Shown: piece by piece, positions 1-5,178 of the stretch | Layout: each line of letters opens with the position of its first letter | Numbering within the stretch: position 1 is the first letter of the stretch | Virus record (IMG/VR): IMGVR_UViG_3300046740_000122 | Location: 1 to 25,157 of that record | Origin: a virus | Length of the DNA stretch: 25,157 bases | Direction: 5' to 3' (one strand) | Program-made: the position numbers and the translations under genes | Notes under the pieces: generated by a model | Databases searched by the model: none | The model's input: only the letters and a program-made list of their open reading frames with translations | Told to the model about the DNA's origin: nothing

Positions 1-39
1 ATATTCAGGCATGTCCTTCCGTCTCGGTCGAATCTTCAT
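1..39 (-). CDS. Partial CDS, N-terminus only, cut by left edge
   Basis: An ATG at 39-37 overlaps the TGA of the preceding gene in an ATGA junction and opens a frame that runs off the left edge after 13 codons (MKIRPRRKDMPEY). The fragment is basic. Nothing can be said about function. It is called a gene only because the 4-base stop/start overlap is the same arrangement used by many gene pairs in this window. Confidence 0.4.
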   Translation of the reverse strand, partial: MKIRPRRKDMPEY

Positions 40-200
40 GCCCTGCGCTCCCACTGCTGCGTCTGCGCGTTGCTGCATGTGGCGTTGCGGATGAACTGCG
101 AGACGCTGACGCCTGCGCGCTTCGCCGCCGCCTGAATCGTGCGCTTCTCGCGGGCGGTCACGATGAACTGAATCACGATGCGGCGCGACGTTTTCGCCAC
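36..200 (-). CDS. Small ribbon-helix-helix type DNA-binding protein
   Basis: This 54-residue protein starts at GTG 200-198, two bases after the stop of the previous reading frame, and ends in an ATGA overlap with the next gene. Residues 6-15 (RRIVIQFIVT) look like the beta strand of a ribbon-helix-helix fold. They are followed by a charged helix (AREKRTIQAAAKRAG) and a second helix (SVSQFIRNATC), the arrangement seen in DUF1778/MobC-like and Arc-type repressors. Members of this fold bind DNA as dimers, the paired strands contacting the major groove. In a phage it could be a regulator of late or neighbouring genes or an antitoxin-like protein; no toxin gene is visible beside it. The assignment rests on sequence pattern only. 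Confidence 0.65.
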   Translation of the reverse strand: MAKTSRRIVIQFIVTAREKRTIQAAAKRAGVSVSQFIRNATCSNAQTQQWERRA

Positions 201-202
201 GG

Positions 203-346
203 TCAGATCCCGAGATTCGCTGACGTGTAGGTCATCGCGCCCTGCGGCGCTGAGGCCATGAGTAGACCGCTTGAGTTGATGGCCGTGTTTTGAAGCTGAT
301 TGACCCAGTTCTGATTCGGCTCTTGATTCGCCACGTTGCGCGCCAT
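203..346 (-). CDS. Small hypothetical protein, possibly the -1 frameshift extension of the upstream gene
   Basis: From ATG 346-344 the frame encodes 47 residues (MARNVANQEPNQNWVNQLQN through YTSANLGI), with an AAGG sequence five bases before the ATG as a possible ribosome site. The frame is open and protein-like well upstream of that ATG (SDPYAQTLAASKGVM), without any ATG, GTG or TTG between the end of the preceding gene and codon 349-347. That preceding gene carries an in-phase CCCTTTC heptamer at 418-424, and a -1 slip there would read straight into this frame and add 71 residues. The segment may therefore be made as an independent short protein, as the C-terminal part of a 136-residue fusion, or both. 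Function unknown. Confidence 0.55.
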   Translation of the reverse strand: MARNVANQEPNQNWVNQLQNTAINSSGLLMASAPQGAMTYTSANLGI

Positions 347-411
347 CACACCCTTCGACGCCGCTAGTGTTTGCGCGTAGGGATCAGATGGCGCTGCCTG
401 TGCAACTGGCG

Positions 412-612
412 TTACGCGAAAGGGCGGACGAGCACCGCGATCCGCGAACGATCCGCATCGACGGTTCCGCCATCGAGCACGGCGGCAATCGCGGCCGATT
501 GGCTGTCCTTCGCGACGACGGCCTTCGGGCCGAATACGAGCCGTTCGCTCTTGCCGTCCTCGGCTTCCTTCTTCGTTGGCGTTTCCAGAATCGCGACTTC
601 GAATAGCGGCAT
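412..612 (-). CDS. Small conserved-type phage protein of unknown function
   Basis: A 66-residue protein (begins MPLFEVAILE, ends VRPFA). The start at ATG 612-610 is supported by AGGAG five bases upstream. It looks like one compact alpha/beta domain: a beta strand at residues 3-9, a charged stretch containing a GPKAVVAKD strand near 28-36, a helix (SQSAAIAAVL) and a final strand (IAVLVRPF). I recognise the general look of small phage proteins of this kind but cannot give a function. The last codons, CGC CCT TTC GCG TAA, contain the slippery pattern C CCT TTC in phase directly before the stop. It follows a hairpin-rich gap of about 60 bases, the likely place for regulation. Confidence 0.75.
   Translation of the reverse strand: MPLFEVAILETPTKKEAEDGKSERLVFGPKAVVAKDSQSAAIAAVLDGGTVDADRSRIAVLVRPFA
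418..424 (-). promoter_or_regulatory. Candidate -1 ribosomal frameshift site CCCTTTC
   Basis: Read on the minus strand, the last codons of the 66-residue gene place C CCT TTC in the X XXY YYZ phase, one sense codon before the TAA. A -1 slip continues as CCC TTT CGC GTA ACG and stays open to the TGA at 205-203. I see only short potential stems immediately downstream (GCG/CGC around the stop, GGC/GCC slightly later), so no strong stimulatory structure is obvious. Arg-Pro-Phe codons can create this heptamer by chance, which lowers confidence. Confidence 0.35.
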
Positions 613-629
613 GTGTGCTCCTGACTGCT

Positions 630-663
630 AGCCGCACTAGCGCGGCTCATGATGCGCTCATGA
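630..663 (-). promoter_or_regulatory. Intergenic inverted repeats upstream of the 66-residue gene
   Basis: Between the stop at 672 and the start at 612 lie two perfect inverted repeats. One has 6-base arms AGCCGC/GCGGCT around a 6-base loop (630-647); the other is TCATGA repeated either side of five bases (647-663). Neither is followed by a T run in the direction of transcription, so a classic intrinsic terminator is not supported. They could be an operator for a dimeric regulator, such as the ribbon-helix-helix protein encoded nearby, or an RNA hairpin separating two translation units. Confidence 0.35.
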
Positions 664-671
664 TACGCCCG

Positions 672-905
672 CTACGGCCCCACGTCAAACGGCCGCACAT
701 CCGGCCCGCTCGCCAGATGCCAGAACAGCAGCGACAGTAGCGCAATCCCGAGCGCCCGCTTCCATCCCCTCGGGAACAGATGCCAGAAGTGCTCGGACGC
801 CGAGCGCGGCTTCTTGTGCGGCCCCCACGAGGCGAGAATGTCGGCAAGGATGAACGTGAGCGTCAGCGCGATCCAGAACCAGCCCCAACGGGACGGACGG
901 CTCAT
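672..905 (-). CDS. Small two-helix membrane protein, holin candidate
   Basis: A 77-residue protein with two hydrophobic segments: residues about 8-26 (GWFWIALTLTFILADILAS) and about 50-65 (ALGIALLSLLFWHLAS), joined by a basic, polar loop (HKKPRSASEH, RGWKRA). The size and two-pass topology fit a phage holin, which makes timed holes in the inner membrane so that the endolysin can reach peptidoglycan. It lies just downstream of the lysozyme-like gene, which supports a lysis role, but a second two-helix protein at 2153-2344 is an equally good candidate. The ATG at 905-903 overlaps an upstream stop (ATGA) and has no clear ribosome site, so translation may be coupled or the start may be imperfectly placed. 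Confidence 0.65.
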   Translation of the reverse strand: MSRPSRWGWFWIALTLTFILADILASWGPHKKPRSASEHFWHLFPRGWKRALGIALLSLLFWHLASGPDVRPFDVGP

Positions 906-1099
906 GCTAGAATCAGCACGCTCTCTGCGGCGTGAATTGGCACGCGGCGCGGCCTAGGGTCACGAAACCTAGCGCGCAGATCGCCTGAGTCGTTCTCAGG
1001 TAGTCCGTTACAAAAATGACCATCGAAGTCGCGGTTAGTGGTCAGCCTTCCGGGATAGAACTGAGACTGCGAGTGACCGGACGGTGCGGACAAGCGCAC
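902..1099 (-). CDS. Doubtful small ORF in a hairpin-rich gap
   Basis: A possible 65-residue frame starting at GTG 1099-1097 and ending in an ATGA overlap with the membrane-protein gene. The overlap is the only argument in favour. Against it, the codons have a mixed third position (CTA, AGG, TTT, CGT) unlike the strong G/C third-position preference of neighbouring genes, no ribosome site precedes the GTG, and the span contains several inverted repeats. It may be untranslated leader rather than a gene. Confidence 0.25.
   Translation of the reverse strand: MRLSAPSGHSQSQFYPGRLTTNRDFDGHFCNGLPENDSGDLRARFRDPRPRRVPIHAAESVLILA
954..1000 (-). promoter_or_regulatory. Inverted repeats in the 906-1129 gap
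   Basis: The roughly 220-base stretch between the lysozyme-like gene and the membrane-protein gene holds CCTGAG/CTCAGG around a 5-base loop (984-1000) and CTAGG/CCTAG around 9 bases (954-972). No T run follows either on the minus strand. The stretch is probably a regulatory or untranslated segment; apart from the doubtful 65-codon frame I see no gene in it. Confidence 0.3.
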
Positions 1100-1139
1100 G
1101 TCGGAACTGACCGACTCGCAGAGAGCACTTCACTTTCCC
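1100..1139 (-). promoter_or_regulatory. GGGAAAG heptamer with downstream hairpin at the end of the lysozyme-like gene
   Basis: The last codons of the 107-residue gene are ACG GGA AAG TGA, giving G GGA AAG (1133-1139) in the -1 slippery phase. This is the same heptamer used in the lambda G/GT frameshift. A perfect hairpin, GTCGG/CCGAC with a 6-base loop, lies at 1100-1115, 17 bases after the heptamer, farther than the usual spacing of under ten. A -1 slip would add about 32 residues ending at 1035. The extension has poor codon bias, so this may be chance. Confidence 0.25.
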
Positions 1140-1453
1140 GTCCACAGCTTCCAGACGTTGCCCGTCCAGTTCGCGTTGAGATGACGCGGATCGTTGCCCG
1201 CGCCGACCGGCGCCCACCGCGCACCCCAGAACGTCACGAACGGCAGCGCATCGTGCGCCTTCACGTAATCGCTCATCGCGTGGACCGCCGACCGGCAGGT
1301 GACTTCCAGCGCCTCTTGCCGCGTGGAGACAGATGGCAGTGAGCACTGGACCGCCTTGAGGATGTCGCCCTCAGCCTGCACGACGGCCTGAATGAGCGCG
1401 GCATCGACGCCGAAGTGCTTCGCGGTCGCTGCGACATCAAGGTCGATCGTCAT
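1130..1453 (-). CDS. Lysozyme-like protein, endolysin candidate
   Basis: A 107-residue protein whose ATG at 1453-1451 overlaps the previous stop (ATGA). The N-terminal segment, AKHFGVDAALIQAVVQAEGD (residues 9-28), resembles the start of goose-type lysozyme/lytic-transglycosylase domains, where a helix reading like ALIxAVxxxES carries the catalytic Glu; here that Glu would be at about residue 26. Downstream are a Cys pair (QCS, TCR) and an aromatic C-terminal part (FVTFWGARWAPVG, NDPRHLNANW, VWKLW). If correct, it cleaves peptidoglycan glycan strands at lysis. It is short for that family, and the usual glycine-rich stretch after the Glu is replaced by DILKAVQC, so the enzymatic call is uncertain. 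Neighbouring membrane proteins support a lysis cluster. Confidence 0.55.
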   Translation of the reverse strand: MTIDLDVAATAKHFGVDAALIQAVVQAEGDILKAVQCSLPSVSTRQEALEVTCRSAVHAMSDYVKAHDALPFVTFWGARWAPVGAGNDPRHLNANWTGNVWKLWTGK

Positions 1454-1650
1454 GCCGCCGCGTCGATCGCCACCGACACGCCGCGGAAGTAATCGTGCGC
1501 CTTCAGCACACGATGCGCCGCCGCTTCCGCCTGCGTGCGCGAGAACTGCGGACGATTCTTCCGAATCATCTCGACGGTGTGCTCGAACTGCGCCGACTCT
1601 CCAGGCGGGCAGCAGACCCCGAGGATGCAACAAACCTCTCCATTTGACAT
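1450..1650 (-). CDS. Small cysteine-rich protein of unknown function
   Basis: A 66-residue protein with two Cys-Cys pairs near the N-terminus (EVCCILGVCCPPG, residues 5-17), followed by a helical, charged region (EHTVEMIRKNRPQFSRTQAEAAAHRVLKAH). GAGG precedes the ATG at 1650-1648 by about five bases and overlaps the end of the upstream gene. The stop overlaps the start of the lysozyme-like gene in an ATGA, so the two are probably translated together. The paired cysteines could bind a metal or an iron-sulphur group, or form disulphides if exported; there is no signal peptide. Location suggests an accessory lysis or late function, but none is assigned. Confidence 0.7.
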   Translation of the reverse strand: MSNGEVCCILGVCCPPGESAQFEHTVEMIRKNRPQFSRTQAEAAAHRVLKAHDYFRGVSVAIDAAA

Positions 1651-1657
1651 ACCAACC

Positions 1658-2146
1658 TCACTTGTCTTTCTTCTGGACGATTTCCTTCAGGGACTGAAAC
1701 TCGTAGCGGAGCAATTCGTATTGGCGCTTGGCGTCTGCAGCAGTCGCTTTCGCATCGGCGGCGGCATCTCCCAACGCTTTCATCTGCACTTCCTCGAGCT
1801 TGGCCGAGGCTTCTGTCGCCCGCTGCTGCGCGTCGAGTTTCGTGCTCAGGTTCCAGTAGCTCGCCGCAATCGTCACGGACGCGAGCACGACGGCGATGAT
1901 GGCCTTCGACGAGAGCACGAGTTTGGTCGCGTCCACGGGCGTATCGGCCTTTATGGATACTTCGTTGAGCTTCGACCGAACCAGATTGTTCTGATCCTCG
2001 AAATGCCGAAAGTTCGAGTCCACGGTATCCCCGAGATCGCGCAACGTTTCGCGGAGCCGCTTGTGTGCAGCTTCGTGCTTCTCGTCGTTCTGCTGAATCA
2101 TTTGCAGCAGACCGGCGCGCGTCGATTCGGAGGGCGAGTCGTCCAT
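1658..2146 (-). CDS. Coiled-coil protein with one membrane segment, lysis-region accessory
   Basis: A 162-residue protein. Residues 1-70 are helical and highly charged (NDEKHEAAHKRLRETLRDLG, then SNFRHFEDQNN). Residues about 78-98 form one hydrophobic segment (VLSSKAIIAVVLASVTIAAS), and residues 100-160 form a second long amphipathic, Ala/Lys/Glu-rich helix (LDAQQRATEASAKLEEVQ, YELLRYEFQSLKEIV). A central membrane anchor flanked by coiled coils is reminiscent of XhlA-like hemolysin/holin-accessory proteins or inner-membrane spanin-type subunits, but no diagnostic motif is present. AAGGG lies four bases before the ATG at 2146-2144. It sits between the holin-like and Cys-rich genes. Confidence 0.7.
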   Translation of the reverse strand: MDDSPSESTRAGLLQMIQQNDEKHEAAHKRLRETLRDLGDTVDSNFRHFEDQNNLVRSKLNEVSIKADTPVDATKLVLSSKAIIAVVLASVTIAASYWNLSTKLDAQQRATEASAKLEEVQMKALGDAAADAKATAADAKRQYELLRYEFQSLKEIVQKKDK

Positions 2147-2152
2147 GTGCCC

Positions 2153-2344
2153 TTATCGAATCCGAATCCCTGGACCGACGCCGAAAAACGTCGAGACCAC
2201 CCACAGCACGATCAGGCAGACCAGCCCGACATAGATGATCGTCGCGATGTTCGCTGGCACGCCGATCGCGGCGCACAACTGCGGCACCGCCCAGACAACG
2301 AGCGCGATGAGAATCAGCACGCCGAAGATTGCGATAAGGCTCAT
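2153..2344 (-). CDS. Small two-helix membrane protein, holin candidate
   Basis: A 63-residue, almost wholly hydrophobic protein with helices at about residues 2-20 (SLIAIFGVLILIALVVWAV) and 33-54 (NIATIIYVGLVCLIVLWVVS), a short turn between (PQLCAAIGVPA) and a basic tail (GIRIR). AGGAG six bases before the ATG at 2344-2342 fixes the start. The size, topology and place at the head of a cluster with a lysozyme-like gene fit a small phage holin. Many phage genomes carry a protein of this look beside the lysis genes, often without experimental proof. The second two-helix protein at 672-905 is the alternative holin, or the pair may be holin and antiholin. Confidence 0.7.
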   Translation of the reverse strand: MSLIAIFGVLILIALVVWAVPQLCAAIGVPANIATIIYVGLVCLIVLWVVSTFFGVGPGIRIR

Positions 2345-2353
2345 GGATGACTC

Positions 2354-3760
2354 CTAGCGCGCAGGGGCGCCCATCTTCGTGATGGCGCGCATCAGTTGCG
2401 ACTTGACGCTCGTGGGCAGCGTCTTGTTTTTAGACACGAGCGAGAGGGCCTGACCTGTCGAGAGTCCACGCGCCGCGATTTCCTGCTGAAACGCTGCCGC
2501 AATTTCCTTGCCCTCGGCGCCGGTCGTCGGAAAGATGTCCTGTCCGACTCGGCTTTTCCACGCTTCCGGCAAATCGGCTACGTTAATTTCGCCGCTCGGC
2601 TTGGCTGACTGGGCGGCGATGCGCGCCTTCGCGGCGGCGATGTCGGCCATGTCCTCCGGCGAGCGCGTGAAATAGGGGCGGCGCGGCGGCGCGGCGGCCG
2701 CTGGCGCCCCCGTGTCTGCCGGCGCGGGCTGGTAAGGCTTCGCGGGCCGCTGACGGGGCGCTGGCGCGCTCGTCCGTGGCGTGTAGCCCGGCGGCAGCTC
2801 CGGCGCGGGCGGCGTCGTCATGCGGGCCGGTGGCGGCGTGGCGCGGGCATCCTCGAGCGCGGCGGCAATCGCTTGCGTCGTCGTCGGCGTTTGCGCGGGC
2901 ACGAGCGTCCCGCCCGCGTTCGGTGACGGGGCGGCCGGCGGCGGCACCTCGGTGCGCGGGGTGTAGCCGGGCGGCAGTTCAGGCGCCGGTGGCAGTTCGA
3001 CCGATTCGGTCTTTGGCGGCTGGCGCAGTTCCTCGAGCGCGTCAGAAATCCACTGCTCGGCGCTCTTGGCGCCGGATTCGCCCGCCTTGACGAGTCGGCC
3101 GCCGGCCGTCTTGACCGCTTCGGCGTCTGGGGCAACGCGATCGAGCACTTTCCCAAGAAATCGTGCGGCAGACTGTCCAACCCGAATAGGCGGCGCAAGG
3201 TAGGATGCAGCATCAAGCAGCGCCGACGAGCCGACCTTGTTGAGAACGGGCCCCACGGATGGCGCGATGTCACGAATCACACCAGGCACCGCCCGAGCCG
3301 CCGCGAGACCGAGCTTACCGGCTTCCATCGCCGGCTGCGCGAGTTCAGCCACGGTTTCGACGGCACCGCCGACACGTTCCGGCGTGTTCGCGTAGGCCGT
3401 GTCTTCTCGCGCCTTGCGCAGCACAGGATTTTCGAACGCCGGATTCAGAAACGACGACGCGTGCCCGGGTAGGAGTCCCGCATCGATCGCCTGCTGACCG
3501 ACGTCGATTGCGGTGTGCGCAGCACCCTTCGCGGCGCCGACGATGCCGCTGCCGATAGCGGATGCCGCGTTGCGGATCTTGTCACCAAAGCTGTCGCCCT
3601 GAACCGTTTGACCCTTCGACGGTGCCGCCAATGTGGTCGGCACGTCGTCGTAGGCGCCTGGGTGCTTCGCTTTGACGGCTGATTCGAGATCGGTATCGCT
3701 CAGGTCATCGTAGACGCCTGGATACTTCGCCCGCACGAGCTGAGCCAGCGTGTCAGGCAT
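2354..3760 (-). CDS. Large proline/alanine-rich virion protein, ejection-protein candidate
   Basis: A 468-residue protein. The N-terminus holds two copies of a short motif, KYPGVYDDLS at 12-21 and KHPGAYDDVP at 32-41, of a type I associate with phage internal or structural proteins. Residues 60-165 are small-residue-rich helices (IGSGIVGAAKGAAH), possibly membrane-interacting. Residues 250-360 are proline-rich and contain the 14-residue repeat PPAPELPPGYTPRT twice (257-270, 317-330). The C-terminus is helical (EGKEIAAAFQQEIAARGLST). It is the last large gene of the virion block, where P22 keeps ejection proteins, so DNA delivery into the host is a reasonable inference. ATG 3760-3758 directly follows the upstream TAG. 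Confidence 0.75.
   Translation of the reverse strand: MPDTLAQLVRAKYPGVYDDLSDTDLESAVKAKHPGAYDDVPTTLAAPSKGQTVQGDSFGDKIRNAASAIGSGIVGAAKGAAHTAIDVGQQAIDAGLLPGHASSFLNPAFENPVLRKAREDTAYANTPERVGGAVETVAELAQPAMEAGKLGLAAARAVPGVIRDIAPSVGPVLNKVGSSALLDAASYLAPPIRVGQSAARFLGKVLDRVAPDAEAVKTAGGRLVKAGESGAKSAEQWISDALEELRQPPKTESVELPPAPELPPGYTPRTEVPPPAAPSPNAGGTLVPAQTPTTTQAIAAALEDARATPPPARMTTPPAPELPPGYTPRTSAPAPRQRPAKPYQPAPADTGAPAAAAPPRRPYFTRSPEDMADIAAAKARIAAQSAKPSGEINVADLPEAWKSRVGQDIFPTTGAEGKEIAAAFQQEIAARGLSTGQALSLVSKNKTLPTSVKSQLMRAITKMGAPAR
2771..2992 (-). repeat. Two copies of a 42-base coding repeat (PPAPELPPGYTPRT)
   Basis: The units at 2951-2992 and 2771-2812 both encode PPAPELPPGYTPRT, separated by about 46 less similar residues rich in Pro, Ala and Thr. 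The protein copies are identical while the DNA copies differ at several third positions, which suggests the peptide is kept by selection rather than being a fresh duplication. Confidence 0.75.
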
Positions 3761-5176
3761 CTACCGCTTTCGGATGCCGAGCGGGTCAGCGGCGCCGGCC
3801 GGCTTCCCGCCCATCCCCTGCAGCGCGTCGAGCCGTGTGCGCGACTCCGGAGTAATCGCGCTAACCGCCTGTGTGCCCATGCCCTGCTTGTATTGGCTGT
3901 CGAGCGCACCGAGCTTGCTTTCGAGCATCCCACCGATCGTCTTGAACGCGCCCTGCAATTCCTCGGGCGACTTCGACGCGTCAATCGTCGATTTCCAGTC
4001 CTCGATTTCCTTTTCGCTGCCCGCGCCGCTCTGCCGCCACGTCCGCATCAGTTCGTTCGCCACGCCCTCTTTCAGCGTGTTGAAGTTGTTCAGCGCGACG
4101 CCGCGCGTCGATCCTCCTGAAGTCAGGAACCTATTGCGCAGACCGTTGAACCAGTCGACGCCGGTATTATCGAGCTTATCGCCTGCGCCGGACAGGTCGT
4201 GCAGATGCCCCACGACGGTGTTAATCGCGTTGATCTGCTGCGCCGACTTGCCGCTCGTGAAATCCTGACGCGTCTTGTTGCGCGCGTTGAAATCGACCGT
4301 GTCGTAATTCGGATCGACCTGATTGGCGAGCGCGATCACGCCCTTCCAATAGGGGTCTTTCGTCGCCGTGCCGCTCGGAATCGCCTGCCGCCCGTCGAGC
4401 ACCGCGCGCACCGTCGCCGCGATCGGCGGCGCCACTTTCGACAGCAGCGCGTCACCCGTCAGCGGCGCCCCGTTCGCGTCCGTGGGCAAACCCTGCGTGT
4501 TCCGTGGGCCCGCAGTGACACCTACGGCACCGGTCGGCTTCTGAAAGAAAATCCCAAACGGATTCGCCGCCAGATCTTCTTTCGCCACGTTCGCGCGTTC
4601 CGATTCGGCCTGTTTCCGTCGCGCCAGTTCGTCGACAACGGCCTGCTGCTGCAACTGCGGCTGCATCGCCCCCGGTGCCAGCGTCATGAGCCGCTGTTCG
4701 GGCGTCTCGAGCGGTGACGGCCGCACGGTGTAGAGCGGATTGCCGCGAGGGTCCGTGCTCACGCTCGTCATGGCCTGCGCGGGCGGTGTGGCCGACGCCG
4801 CGACTTGCGCCGCATAGCCCGCCTTCTGGCCGGCGATGGCGTCGGCTTCGTCCTTGTCCTGCAGCTCCTGCGCGACACGAACCCGCGCCCGCTGTTCGTC
4901 GGTCAGCCGGTCGAGCGCCAGATTGCCAAGGAGGTTGCCGCGCGCGTCGTCAGCGCCTGGCGCGCCGCCCCCCGACACGCTGTTCCCGATGCCGCCGAGG
5001 TTGACATTGAACCGCTGGCCGTTCGCCTCGGCGTCGTCGGCCTGCTGCCCGAGGGCCCCTTCAAAGGCCTGCCAGCCATACGTGGGCGTCGGCCCGCCCG
5101 GATAGAGCAGGAACCCGCGATCGTCGCGGCGCCCGCGCTGGTAGCGTTCGACGGCGGCGTTTACATCAAAGGCCAT
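3761..5176 (-). CDS. Large helical virion protein, internal/ejection-protein candidate
   Basis: A 471-residue protein with no signal peptide or membrane helix. It has a glycine-rich N-terminal part (NLGGIGNSVSGGGAPG, about 60-75), a charged helical part (LDRLTDEQRARVRVAQELQD), and a long C-terminal helical domain from about residue 300 (FTSGKSAQQINAINTVVGHL, LKEGVANELMRTWRQSGAGS, LESKLGALDSQYKQGMG). The pattern 'AxQINAINTVVGHLxxL ... GDKLDN' occurs in large phage structural proteins of unknown function, and the spacing of helical segments fits a virion-internal protein. It sits between two other large non-enzymatic genes downstream of the tail-hub gene, in the place of the P22 ejection genes 7, 20 and 16. 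ATG 5176-5174 follows the upstream stop by two bases. Confidence 0.75.
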   Translation of the reverse strand: MAFDVNAAVERYQRGRRDDRGFLLYPGGPTPTYGWQAFEGALGQQADDAEANGQRFNVNLGGIGNSVSGGGAPGADDARGNLLGNLALDRLTDEQRARVRVAQELQDKDEADAIAGQKAGYAAQVAASATPPAQAMTSVSTDPRGNPLYTVRPSPLETPEQRLMTLAPGAMQPQLQQQAVVDELARRKQAESERANVAKEDLAANPFGIFFQKPTGAVGVTAGPRNTQGLPTDANGAPLTGDALLSKVAPPIAATVRAVLDGRQAIPSGTATKDPYWKGVIALANQVDPNYDTVDFNARNKTRQDFTSGKSAQQINAINTVVGHLHDLSGAGDKLDNTGVDWFNGLRNRFLTSGGSTRGVALNNFNTLKEGVANELMRTWRQSGAGSEKEIEDWKSTIDASKSPEELQGAFKTIGGMLESKLGALDSQYKQGMGTQAVSAITPESRTRLDALQGMGGKPAGAADPLGIRKR

Positions 5177-5178
5177 GA

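Noticed and set aside
906-1129. A possible tRNA in the hairpin-rich gap.
   Set aside because: No combination of acceptor, anticodon and T-loop (GGTTCGA-type) stems can be built on either strand.
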